Source: Dehalococcoidia bacterium (GTDB taxonomy: Bacteria > Chloroflexota > Dehalococcoidia > GIF9 > AB-539-J10). Taken from it: a stretch of 8,827 bases of DNA. Positions within the stretch are counted from its first letter, which is position 1; every line of letters begins with the position of its first letter. The stretch is taken from NCBI GenBank assembly GCA_029857995.1, contig JAOUFZ010000062.1:1-8827 (forward strand). Reading direction: 5' to 3'. Positions 1 through 6,662 of this stretch are shown here, piece after piece. The notes beneath the pieces are model-generated. The model made no database searches. It saw nothing but the letters and a program-made list of their open reading frames with translations, and was not told where the DNA came from. A program made the translations under genes and the position numbers.

Positions 1-45
1 TCACCACCAAGAAAGTATTGGAGAGCGCATAGGTATTGCTGATAA

Positions 46-1533
46 GTGATTAGGAATCGCTATCCGCTAATCGAGGAGTTCTTTGCTTCCTTGACTGCAC
101 CTGAGCTTTTTGAGCTAATCAAGGACAAACCTTATAGCTTCTTTTTAGACAGCGGCATGGATCCTCGAAGGCTGGGAAGATATTCGTTTTTGGGCAGTGA
201 ACCATTTCTCGTAATTAGCAGTCGAGGCTCTGAGGTCACCCTGATTCGTGGGCACGAGCACGAACTGCAGCATGGTAATCCCTTTGATACTATAGGCAAG
301 CTATTGGAGGCATACAGATTAGAGCATTGCCCGGCACCTGTGCCTTTCCTAGGTGGAGCAGTTGGCTATTTTAGCTATGACTTGTGCCACTTCATCGAAC
401 GCCTGCCATCCACAGCCATAGACGATCTTAGACTACCTGAGAGTTGCCTTGCCTTTTATGATACCGTCGTGGCGTTTGATCATCTCGAGAACAAAGCCTA
501 CCTTGTTGCCACAGGCTTCCCTGAGATGGAGGAAGGACAGCGGTTAAGGCGGGCCAGAATAAGACTTGAAGAAATGAAGGACTGGCTTTCTTCTAGCCAT
601 TCAGTCATTGCGAGCGAAGCGAAGCAATCCCGCGATAGAGATTGCTTCCTCGCTGCTGCTCCTCGCAATGACAGGCAAAACAAAGAAATCAGGCTTAAGT
701 CCAATTTTACTCCTGAAGAATACATGAAAGCTGTAAATAGAGTGCGGGAATATATCGCCGCTGGCGATGTCTTTCAAGTCAATCTCTCTCAGAGGTTTGA
801 GGCTGATTTGAAGATCTCGCCCTTTGAGCTTTACAAACGACTGAGGACAGTTAACCCCGCTCCCTTTGCAAGCTACCTCAATTTCCCGGGCGTAGCCATC
901 GTCAGTGCCTCTCCGGAGAGGTTCCTCAAAGTGAAGAGTGACCTGGTAGAGACGCGACCGATAAAGGGCACTAGACCACGAGGCAAGGATTCCGGTGAAG
1001 ATGAGCGCCTGGCTCATGAGTTGGTCCATAGCGCCAAAGACCACGCGGAAAACGTTATGATTGTCGATTTGGAGAGGAATGATTTAGGACGGGTCTGCCG
1101 CTATGGCACAGTAAAGGTCACTGAGCTAGCTATCCTGGAGACTTTCGCAACCGTATTTCATCTCACCTCTAGTGTGATAGGTAGGCTGCGGCGGGGCAAG
1201 AGCAACATTGACCTGCTCAAGGCTACTTTCCCCGGCGGCTCTATTACTGGTGCTCCTAAGGTGCGAGCTATGGAGATTATTGATGAGATAGAGCCGACCA
1301 GAAGGAGCGTCTATACCGGCTCCATCGGCTACCTGAGCTTCAATGAGGACATGGATGTCAACATCGTTATCCGCACTTTCCTGATCAAGGAAGGCAAAGC
1401 TTATTTTCAGGTGGGTGGCGGCATTATTTACGACTCTGATCCGGAAGCCGAATATATGGAGACGCTAGACAAAGCCAGGGCTCTGATTCGAGCTCTGCAA
1501 TTAGTACCTGAAGTGGTTGTGGCCACAAAATAA
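46..1533 (+). CDS. pabB: Aminodeoxychorismate synthase component I (PabB)
   Basis: The 495-residue protein should convert chorismate plus amino nitrogen to 4-amino-4-deoxychorismate, the cytoplasmic step before p-aminobenzoate and folate. The N-terminal domain (about 1-180) has the family motifs GRYSFLG (44-50) and GGAVGYFSYD (103-112). The chorismate-binding domain (about 218-485) carries VNLSQRF (245-251), SASPERF (287-293), DLERNDLGR (341-349), FPGGSITGAPK (395-405) and GGGIIYDSDPEAEY (457-470). The deciding residue is Lys307 in PIKGT: PabB enzymes have lysine here, whereas anthranilate synthase TrpE normally has alanine (PIAGT). The start is GTG, directly preceded by an in-frame TAA, with a weak AGGT ribosome site at 31-34; the family N-terminus begins close to this codon. 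A 23-residue stretch (187-209) is encoded by an inserted palindromic repeat in the interdomain linker. No amidotransferase subunit (PabA) or lyase (PabC) is visible; they may lie upstream. A dual role with TrpE is less likely because of the lysine. Confidence 0.9.
   Translation: MIRNRYPLIEEFFASLTAPELFELIKDKPYSFFLDSGMDPRRLGRYSFLGSEPFLVISSRGSEVTLIRGHEHELQHGNPFDTIGKLLEAYRLEHCPAPVPFLGGAVGYFSYDLCHFIERLPSTAIDDLRLPESCLAFYDTVVAFDHLENKAYLVATGFPEMEEGQRLRRARIRLEEMKDWLSSSHSVIASEAKQSRDRDCFLAAAPRNDRQNKEIRLKSNFTPEEYMKAVNRVREYIAAGDVFQVNLSQRFEADLKISPFELYKRLRTVNPAPFASYLNFPGVAIVSASPERFLKVKSDLVETRPIKGTRPRGKDSGEDERLAHELVHSAKDHAENVMIVDLERNDLGRVCRYGTVKVTELAILETFATVFHLTSSVIGRLRRGKSNIDLLKATFPGGSITGAPKVRAMEIIDEIEPTRRSVYTGSIGYLSFNEDMDVNIVIRTFLIKEGKAYFQVGGGIIYDSDPEAEYMETLDKARALIRALQLVPEVVVATK
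604..672. repeat. 69-bp palindromic repeat (REP/MITE-like) inserted in frame in pabB
   Basis: The element is bounded by perfect 11-bp inverted repeats, GTCATTGCGAG (604-614) and CTCGCAATGAC (662-672). Nested inside is a perfect 9-bp pair, GAAGCAATC (621-629) and GATTGCTTC (640-648), around a 10-nt loop. Its length equals 23 codons and its first base is a codon first position, so pabB is read straight through it as VIASEAKQS...APRND. It has no stop in two of the three forward frames, and two of the reverse frames are also open. Translations such as VIASEAKQSR and LLRFARND are known as a recurring spurious-peptide signature of an abundant dispersed repeat in several anaerobic lineages. No target-site duplication is evident. 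No second copy was noticed in this window, so its dispersed nature is inferred from that resemblance. Confidence 0.88.
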
Positions 1534-1562
1534 GAGTCGCCGTGAAATCGTCAGTCGGAGCA

Positions 1563-1591
1563 TTGAAAAACTGGTGACTATGCCATATGAT
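1563..1591 (+). promoter_or_regulatory. Predicted sigma70-type promoter for the acyl-CoA operon
   Basis: A -35 box TTGAAA (1563-1568) and a -10 box TATGAT (1586-1591) are separated by exactly 17 nt, each one mismatch from consensus. They lie in the 124-nt gap between pabB and the carboxyltransferase gene. Transcription would start near 1598, giving a leader of about 60 nt before the ATG at 1658. No operator palindrome was recognised around it. Confidence 0.6.
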
Positions 1592-1644
1592 AACAGGATT
1601 ATGAAGTGAGCGATTATTGTTCGTATGGGGAGCCCTTTTCGAGC

Positions 1645-1650
1645 GGAGGT
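1645..1650 (+). promoter_or_regulatory. Ribosome binding site of the carboxyltransferase gene (sets start)
   Basis: GGAGGT lies 7 nt before the ATG at 1658. It favours that codon over the in-frame ATG at 1625, which has no purine-rich site upstream and would add 11 residues that do not resemble the family N-terminus. Confidence 0.85.
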
Positions 1651-1657
1651 GAAATCC

Positions 1658-3220
1658 ATGGCTGGTGAGTCTGGCAAGAGTCTAGATAAGTTAAAGGAAC
1701 TGAAAAGAAAGCAAGAACACATCTTGCAGATGGGAGGGTCAAAGGCTGTTGAAGAGCGGCATAAGAAGGGACAGATGTCAGCCCGGGAGAGGATAGATTA
1801 TTTCTTCGACCCTGGCACATTCACGGAAATAGGCTTGTTTGTTAAGCACAGGACGACTGCTTTTGGCATGGACAAAAGAGAGGTGCCAGCTGAGGGAGTA
1901 ATCACTGGGTTCGGTAAAGTGAATGGCAGACATGTCGTTGTTGCTGCTGAGGATTATACTGCAATGGCGGGAACATTTGGCGAATACCATGGTAAGAAAT
2001 TCGTTCGCGCTGTAGATTTCGCCAAGGATAATGGATGGCCATTTGTAGGTATGAACGATTCCGGGGGTGCTCGACTGCAAGAGGGGATGGATACCCTGGA
2101 GAGTTACGGATGGCTGTTTAGGTCCCAAATACTTGCGTCGGGAATAGTACCTCAGATAGCGTTGCTCATGGGCCCTTGTTTAGGAGGCCAGGCATATCAT
2201 CCTGTAATGCAAGATTTTCTCATTCAAACGAAGCGCACGGGGTTTATGGGCATTGCTGGCCCGGCTTTTGTCAAAACGCAAACCGGGGAGGAAATCAGCC
2301 TTGAGGAACTTTCCGGCTACAAAGCCCATGCCATCAAATCAGGGCAAACACACGTCGTGGCTGAAGACGATGCAGATTGTCTGGATAAGTGTAAGGACCT
2401 TCTGGCCCTTTTGCCTTCCAGCAACAGGGAGAGGCCACCTCGTATCACAACGGACGATGACCCAGACAGGAAGGAGGATCTGCTTAGCCTGCTGCCTGAA
2501 CATCCCTACGAACCTTTCGATATGTATGAAGTTATCAGAAAAATAGTTGACCAGGGTTATTTCTTTGAGACGTTAAGACTCCACGCGCGGAACATGATCA
2601 CAGGTTTTGCCCGCTTCAACGGGCGTCCCGTGGGAATAGTAGCTACCCAACCGAAGTGGATGGCTGGTTGCATCGATATTGATGCTGCCGACAAAGGAGC
2701 CAGGTTTGTCAGGTTTTGCGACCTATTCAACATTCCCTTGGTCACTCTTCATGATTCCCCGGGCTATCTGATAGGTTCTCAGCAAGATTGGGGCGGAATT
2801 CTGCGCCATGGTGCCAAGCTGCTTTTTGCCTGGGCTGATGCCACCGTGCCCTTGATTGCTATTGTAATCAGAAAGTCTTATGCCGGCGCTCATTACGGCA
2901 TGCTCGACAAGGCTATCGGGGCTGATTTTGTCTTTGCCTGGCCCACAGCCCAAGTGACTATTGTCGGCGCCCAAACTGCTGCCAGCGTCATCTTTGCCAG
3001 AGAAATAAAGGAGGCGGACAAGCCTGATGAAGTGCAGGCACAAAGGATAAAGGAATTCTCGGAAATGTACGAAAACCCTTATCGTGCTGCCGAGAGAGGC
3101 TATGTCGATGAAGTGATAGACCCCTCAGATACCAGAAAAGTCATAAACAGGGCACTGGATGTTCTGGAAGGGAAATGCGTGGCTAGGCCATGGAGAAAAT
3201 ATTCCAACATCAATCTCTGA
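1658..3220 (+). CDS. Acyl-CoA carboxylase beta subunit-type carboxyltransferase
   Basis: The 520-residue protein belongs to the carboxyltransferase family that moves CO2 between carboxybiotin and an acyl-CoA (propionyl-, acetyl- or methylcrotonyl-CoA carboxylases; also biotin-dependent decarboxylases). Length and layout are normal: two crotonase-like halves. The first oxyanion-hole region is SGGARLQEG (135-143). The second half has DSPGYLIG (366-373), DWGGILRHGAKLLFAWADATVP (starting at 377), the second oxyanion region RKSYAGAH (405-412) and the C-terminal NPYRAAERGYVDEVI (from 473). In PccB/AccD relatives the last motif reads RKAYGGAY followed by a residue that helps set acyl preference (Asp in propionyl enzymes); here that position is Tyr413, so the substrate should not be assumed to be propionyl-CoA. 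No biotin carboxylase or biotin carrier gene is in the window, so the partner is encoded elsewhere. It is the first gene of the operon and is followed after 15 nt by an acyl-CoA dehydrogenase. Confidence 0.88.
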   Translation: MAGESGKSLDKLKELKRKQEHILQMGGSKAVEERHKKGQMSARERIDYFFDPGTFTEIGLFVKHRTTAFGMDKREVPAEGVITGFGKVNGRHVVVAAEDYTAMAGTFGEYHGKKFVRAVDFAKDNGWPFVGMNDSGGARLQEGMDTLESYGWLFRSQILASGIVPQIALLMGPCLGGQAYHPVMQDFLIQTKRTGFMGIAGPAFVKTQTGEEISLEELSGYKAHAIKSGQTHVVAEDDADCLDKCKDLLALLPSSNRERPPRITTDDDPDRKEDLLSLLPEHPYEPFDMYEVIRKIVDQGYFFETLRLHARNMITGFARFNGRPVGIVATQPKWMAGCIDIDAADKGARFVRFCDLFNIPLVTLHDSPGYLIGSQQDWGGILRHGAKLLFAWADATVPLIAIVIRKSYAGAHYGMLDKAIGADFVFAWPTAQVTIVGAQTAASVIFAREIKEADKPDEVQAQRIKEFSEMYENPYRAAERGYVDEVIDPSDTRKVINRALDVLEGKCVARPWRKYSNINL

Positions 3221-3221
3221 G

Positions 3222-3227
3222 AAAGGA
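3222..3227 (+). promoter_or_regulatory. Ribosome binding site supporting the GTG start at 3236
   Basis: AAAGGA lies 8 nt before the GTG at 3236. It supports that unusual start, which gives the typical acyl-CoA dehydrogenase beginning MDFSFSEEQ. Confidence 0.75.
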
Positions 3228-3235
3228 ATAAGAAG

Positions 3236-4393
3236 GTGGATTTCAGCTTCAGTGAAGAACAAAATGAATTCAGACGGGAGGTGCGGAACTTTCTAGAGGA
3301 GGAGATAAGGAACGGGCATTGGGAACCTACCTGTGATGCCTGGGTACAGGGCTTCAATCCTGGATTTACTAGAAGAGTGGCACAGCGGGGTTGGATAGGA
3401 CTGACCTGGCCTAAAGACTACGGGGGGCAGGGGCGTCGCCATATAGATAGACTTATTCTTACTGAGGAAATGCTACGCTATGGAGCGCCGGCAGCTTGTC
3501 ACTGGTTTGGTGACCGCCAGGTCGGGGGTGCTATCCTCTCTTTCGGCTCAGAAGAGTTAAAGAGGGAATTTCTGCCCAGGATTGTCAAGGGAGAAGCTTA
3601 TTTTGGTCTAGGAATGAGCGAACCGGGAACTGGTTCTGACCTGGCCTCACTGCAAACCAAAGCAGTAGAAGATGGTGATTATTATGTAATTAACGGTCAG
3701 AAAACCTGGACTAGCTGTGCATCTTTTTCTGAATACTTCGATGTGTATGCCAGAACAGATCCCGAGGCGCCAAGGCACAGGGGTATTAGCGAATTTATCG
3801 TGGATGCAAAGTCGCCCGGCGTCAGCCGCATCGCCATGATTGATATTACCGGCACCGAGGCTTGGAATGATGTCTTCTTTGATAATGTCCGCGTACACAA
3901 GAAGTATTTGGTCGGAGAGAAGCATCGCGGCTTTTATCAAGTCCTCCACCAGCTTGATTACGAGAGAAGTGGCATGGAACGCCTCATGGGCAATTATCCC
4001 CTCTTTGATGCCATCGTACAGTTTGCCAAGGAGAATAAATTATCTAAGGAGCCTGTAATTCGTAATAAGCTGGCGCAACTACAGATTGAATTTGAAGTGG
4101 GACGCCTGCTTATTTACAGAGTGGCTCTGGTGATGGAAGAAGGGCGGGCTCCTAATTGGGAATCTGCCATGTCCAAAGCCTATTCTACCGAATTCGAGAA
4201 ACACCTGGCTGGTGTAGCTATGGATATCTTGGGCCCCTATGCCCAGTTGACATCGGGTTCTAAATTTGTCCCTCTGCGAGGCATGGCTCTACATTCATAC
4301 TTGGGCTCTAAAGGTTACAGCCTTCAAGCTGGTACAACCGAGATCTTGAAGAATATCCTGGCTACACGGAGACTGGGATTACCAACCTCATAA
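3236..4393 (+). CDS. Acyl-CoA dehydrogenase, probable catalytic subunit of a heteromeric pair
   Basis: This 385-residue flavoprotein should oxidise an acyl-CoA to its 2,3-enoyl-CoA, using FAD and passing electrons to electron-transfer flavoprotein. The usual three-part fold is present: an N-terminal helical domain (1-120), a beta domain with the signature MSEPGTGSDLASL (127-139) and the WTS flavin-contact region (158-160), and a C-terminal helical domain ending in AGTTEILKNILATRRLGLP. In medium-chain enzymes the catalytic Glu precedes this GT (YEGT); here Ala365 takes that place. A Glu in the helix used by isovaleryl- and long-chain-type enzymes is present instead: Glu243 in LDYERSGMER. I infer Glu243 is the base. 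The start is GTG, 15 nt after the carboxyltransferase stop, so the two genes are very likely co-transcribed. The next gene encodes a dissimilar dehydrogenase without an evident base, which points to an alpha-beta arrangement like that of some steroid side-chain enzymes. Substrate not determined. Confidence 0.88.
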   Translation: MDFSFSEEQNEFRREVRNFLEEEIRNGHWEPTCDAWVQGFNPGFTRRVAQRGWIGLTWPKDYGGQGRRHIDRLILTEEMLRYGAPAACHWFGDRQVGGAILSFGSEELKREFLPRIVKGEAYFGLGMSEPGTGSDLASLQTKAVEDGDYYVINGQKTWTSCASFSEYFDVYARTDPEAPRHRGISEFIVDAKSPGVSRIAMIDITGTEAWNDVFFDNVRVHKKYLVGEKHRGFYQVLHQLDYERSGMERLMGNYPLFDAIVQFAKENKLSKEPVIRNKLAQLQIEFEVGRLLIYRVALVMEEGRAPNWESAMSKAYSTEFEKHLAGVAMDILGPYAQLTSGSKFVPLRGMALHSYLGSKGYSLQAGTTEILKNILATRRLGLPTS

Positions 4394-4489
4394 GGCATAG
4401 CTCTGAGCGAGGTGTGGTGTCCAATGGCTCAAGGATTCTTCGCCGGCGCTCAGAAAGGCACACGGAACGTTTGATACAGGAGGATAGCT

Positions 4490-5614
4490 ATGAAATTAGC
4501 TCTTACTGAAGAACAAGAAATGCTAAGAAAGACAGCCCGCGACTTCTTGGCTGATAAGTGCTCGAAGAAATTCGTCAAACAGATGGAAGAAAGCGAGACA
4601 GGCTATTCTAGAGAACTCTGGCAGGAGATGGCTGAGCTGGGCTGGATAGGCTTGGCCTTCCCCGGGAAATACGGCGGCGGCGATATGAGTTTTCTTGACC
4701 TGGCAGTGTTATTAGAAGAGATGGGACGAGCTTGTTTACCTGGCCCGTTTTTCTCTACAGTGGTTCTTGGAGGCATGTCTATATTAGATATTGGCAGCGA
4801 ACAGCAAAAACAAGAATATCTCCCTAAGCTAATTCGTGGTGAGAAAATCTTTACCTTAGCCCTCACCGAACCCGGCCATCACAATTACGATGCCTCTTCA
4901 GTCACAGCCAAGGCCACTAGTGATGATGACAATTATGTCATCAGCGGCACAAAACTATTTATCCCTGATGCTCATATCGCTGATTACCTGCTATGTGTCG
5001 TCAGAACCAAGCCCAGAAGCGGAATCGGCATATTCTTGGCGGACGCCAAGGGTCCTGGAATGAAGTACTCTGTTCTAAAAACTATGGCCGGTGACAAGCT
5101 ATGTGAGGTGGTCTTTGACCAAGTGCCAGTACCTAGAGCTAACATTTTGGGGCGGCTGAACCAGGGGTGGAGTGCAGTGCAGAAGATAATCCAGCGGGCC
5201 GCGGTGGGAAAATGTTGTGAAATGGTCGGCAATCTTCAGCGAGTGTTGGAGATGACTGTGGACTATGCCAAAGAAAGGAAACAATTCGACCGTCCCATTG
5301 GCAGCTTTCAGGTCATACAGCACTATTGTGCCGATATGGCAACCGATGTTGATAGCGCCAGATTTAGCACCTACCAGGCAGCATGGATGTTAAGTGAAGG
5401 ACTTCCCTGCACGAAGGAAGTGGCTGTAGCCAAAGCTTGGGTAGGCGAAGCCTCTGAGCGCGTCTTTGCTCTGGCGCACCAAATTCACGGGGCTATTGGC
5501 GTTACCATAGAACATGACCTGCATTATTACACCAGGCGTGCCAAGGCCGCCAAACTTGCCTTTGGTGATGCCGATTTTTATCGAGAAGTAGTAGCCAGAG
5601 AGATGGGCTTGTGA
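4490..5614 (+). CDS. Acyl-CoA dehydrogenase-like protein, probable second subunit
   Basis: The 374-residue protein is full length for the acyl-CoA dehydrogenase family but is the more divergent of the two. It has the N-terminal helical domain with ELGWIGLAFPGKYGG (49-63), a beta domain whose signature is altered to LTEPGHHNYDAS (125-136) instead of SEPGTGSD, and the C-terminal helical domain with ERKQFDRPIGSFQ (262-274) and HQIHGAIG (330-337). At the YEGT catalytic site it reads AFGDADFYRE (357-366), with no Glu before the turn, and the alternative helix reads IIQRAAVGKCCEMVG, which has Arg where its partner has Glu. I therefore infer a structural or FAD-sharing subunit acting with the preceding protein. 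The family keeps such pairs adjacent, and this pair is separated by only 96 nt. AGGAGGA (4478-4484) stands 5 nt before the ATG. It could instead be an independent enzyme using another base. Confidence 0.85.
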   Translation: MKLALTEEQEMLRKTARDFLADKCSKKFVKQMEESETGYSRELWQEMAELGWIGLAFPGKYGGGDMSFLDLAVLLEEMGRACLPGPFFSTVVLGGMSILDIGSEQQKQEYLPKLIRGEKIFTLALTEPGHHNYDASSVTAKATSDDDNYVISGTKLFIPDAHIADYLLCVVRTKPRSGIGIFLADAKGPGMKYSVLKTMAGDKLCEVVFDQVPVPRANILGRLNQGWSAVQKIIQRAAVGKCCEMVGNLQRVLEMTVDYAKERKQFDRPIGSFQVIQHYCADMATDVDSARFSTYQAAWMLSEGLPCTKEVAVAKAWVGEASERVFALAHQIHGAIGVTIEHDLHYYTRRAKAAKLAFGDADFYREVVAREMGL

Positions 5615-5734
5615 CTATTACAACACTGAATCGAAGTAAGGTCTGAATGATTGATGTGCTGGTCAAGGTTGAGTATCCTTCTCCCAGTCTGGCAGCACGA
5701 CGGAAAATCCTAAGGCATTGCACAATACAGCACG

Positions 5735-5741
5735 AAAGGGG
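5735..5741 (+). promoter_or_regulatory. Ribosome binding site of the 3-hydroxyacyl-CoA dehydrogenase gene
   Basis: AAAGGGG lies 8 nt before the ATG at 5750. The in-frame GTG at 5741 overlaps this site, so it cannot be the start served by it; the ATG at 5750 is preferred. Confidence 0.8.
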
Positions 5742-5749
5742 TGAATACT

Positions 5750-6610
5750 ATGAAAATTAAGAAAGTGGGTGTAGTTGGCGGTGGGTTTATGGGCGCAGGC
5801 ATTGTCCAAGTTTGTGTTCAATCTGGCTACGAGGTGGTGCTTGTAGCAAGGCGAGAAGAGAGTCTCAATAAAGGCATAGCAACAATAGCACGTTACCTGA
5901 GTCGGGATGTGGAGAAGGGTAGAATATCGGAGCAGGATAAGGACTTGGCCCTGTCACGCATCCAGAAGAGCCTCAATCAGGAGGATCTGAATGACCGCGA
6001 TCTGGTCATAGAAGCCATCCCAGAGGATATGGAACGCAAGAAAAAGGTCTTTGTTGAGGTAGACAGGATCTGTCCTGGACATACCATCCTCTGCACCAAC
6101 ACATCCTGTCTATCCGTTACGGAACTTGCTCAAGCAACCAGCCGACCGGACAGGGTAATTGGGACACACTTTCTCTCTCCGGTGCCGCCCAGCAAGCTGC
6201 TCGAGATTGTCAAGGCGGATACGACCAGTCAGGAGACTCTGGACATAGTGAAGGAGTTTGGCCGCTCACTTGGAAAAGAAATCCTTGTCGCCAAAGACAC
6301 TCCCGGGTTCATTTTCAACTATCTGCTGATATCGCTGACGAGAGCTGCTGAGCGCCTGCTGGAGAACGGAATAGCCACTGCAGAGGATATTGACAAGAGT
6401 ATGACCCTCGGACTGGGTCATCCGATAGGTCCACTGGCCCTCGCCGACTTCAACGGTCTGGATGTTGGCTATATGGTAAGCTGTGCGATGTATGAGAGGA
6501 GCAAGGACCCTTGCCTGGCCCCCTCCAGCATGTTGAAAAAGCTTGTCGAATCTGGTCGTTTGGGACGTAAGACTGGCGAAGGGTTCTACAAGTATAGGAA
6601 GGAAAAATAA
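5750..6610 (+). CDS. 3-hydroxyacyl-CoA dehydrogenase (Hbd/PaaH type)
   Basis: The 286-residue protein should interconvert a 3-hydroxyacyl-CoA and a 3-oxoacyl-CoA with a nicotinamide cofactor. The N-terminal Rossmann domain has the dinucleotide loop GGGFMGAGI (10-18). Catalytic features follow the family: NTSCLSVTELA (117-127, Ser119), His140 in THFLSPVP with Glu152 in KLLEIV, and Asn190 in DTPGFIFN. The C-terminal dimerisation domain has LGLGHPIGPLALADFNGLDV (220-239) and LGRKTGEGFYKY (271-282). Length is normal for the short monofunctional enzyme; there is no fused hydratase. At the end of strand beta-2, where NAD enzymes carry an acidic residue, this one reads VLVARRE (30-36), which suggests NADP(H) preference. 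It is the last gene of the + strand group, 135 nt after the second dehydrogenase, so it could have its own weak promoter. It converges on the thiamine/translin operon only 14 nt away. Confidence 0.92.
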   Translation: MKIKKVGVVGGGFMGAGIVQVCVQSGYEVVLVARREESLNKGIATIARYLSRDVEKGRISEQDKDLALSRIQKSLNQEDLNDRDLVIEAIPEDMERKKKVFVEVDRICPGHTILCTNTSCLSVTELAQATSRPDRVIGTHFLSPVPPSKLLEIVKADTTSQETLDIVKEFGRSLGKEILVAKDTPGFIFNYLLISLTRAAERLLENGIATAEDIDKSMTLGLGHPIGPLALADFNGLDVGYMVSCAMYERSKDPCLAPSSMLKKLVESGRLGRKTGEGFYKYRKEK

Positions 6611-6613
6611 TGC

Positions 6614-6662
6614 ACTAAGGAAGATTAACTGAGGTCCTTAAGCTTAGTTTCTAAATTTTTTT
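6614..6662. terminator. Possible bidirectional terminator between convergent operons
   Basis: Two alternative stems overlap here: ACTAAG (6614-6619) with CTTAGT (6643-6648), and TAAGGA (6616-6621) with TCCTTA (6635-6640). On the + strand a run of seven T follows (6656-6662); on the - strand TTATTTTT follows the stem. The stems are short and AT-rich, and the region overlaps the 3' end of the translin gene, so the call is weak. Position between converging genes is the main support. Confidence 0.35.

Noticed and set aside
1..49. Possible 3' end of an upstream gene before pabB
   Set aside because: All three forward frames are open at the left edge, closing at 30-32, 40-42 and 47-49. The short ends (for example TTKKVLESA or ERIGIADK) match no family I can recognise, so no frame can be chosen.
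498..1044. Minus-strand ORFs across pabB with RSSSEEAIS and LRGAAARKQS peptides
   Set aside because: They owe their openness to the palindromic repeat and lie opposite a clear family gene; this is the usual source of spurious proteins from this repeat type.
46..1533. Anthranilate synthase component I (TrpE)
   Set aside because: The motif PIKGT with Lys307 is the aminodeoxychorismate synthase form; TrpE normally has PIAGT. No trp genes follow.
4424..4474. 16-codon ORF in the gap between the two acyl-CoA dehydrogenase genes
   Set aside because: It is very short and has no convincing ribosome site or family resemblance. The 96-nt gap otherwise holds only the downstream ribosome site.
5651..5679. 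Promoter TTGATG-17 nt-TATCCT before the hydroxyacyl-CoA dehydrogenase
   Set aside because: Spacing is right but each box matches only four of six consensus bases, which is common by chance in a 135-nt gap.
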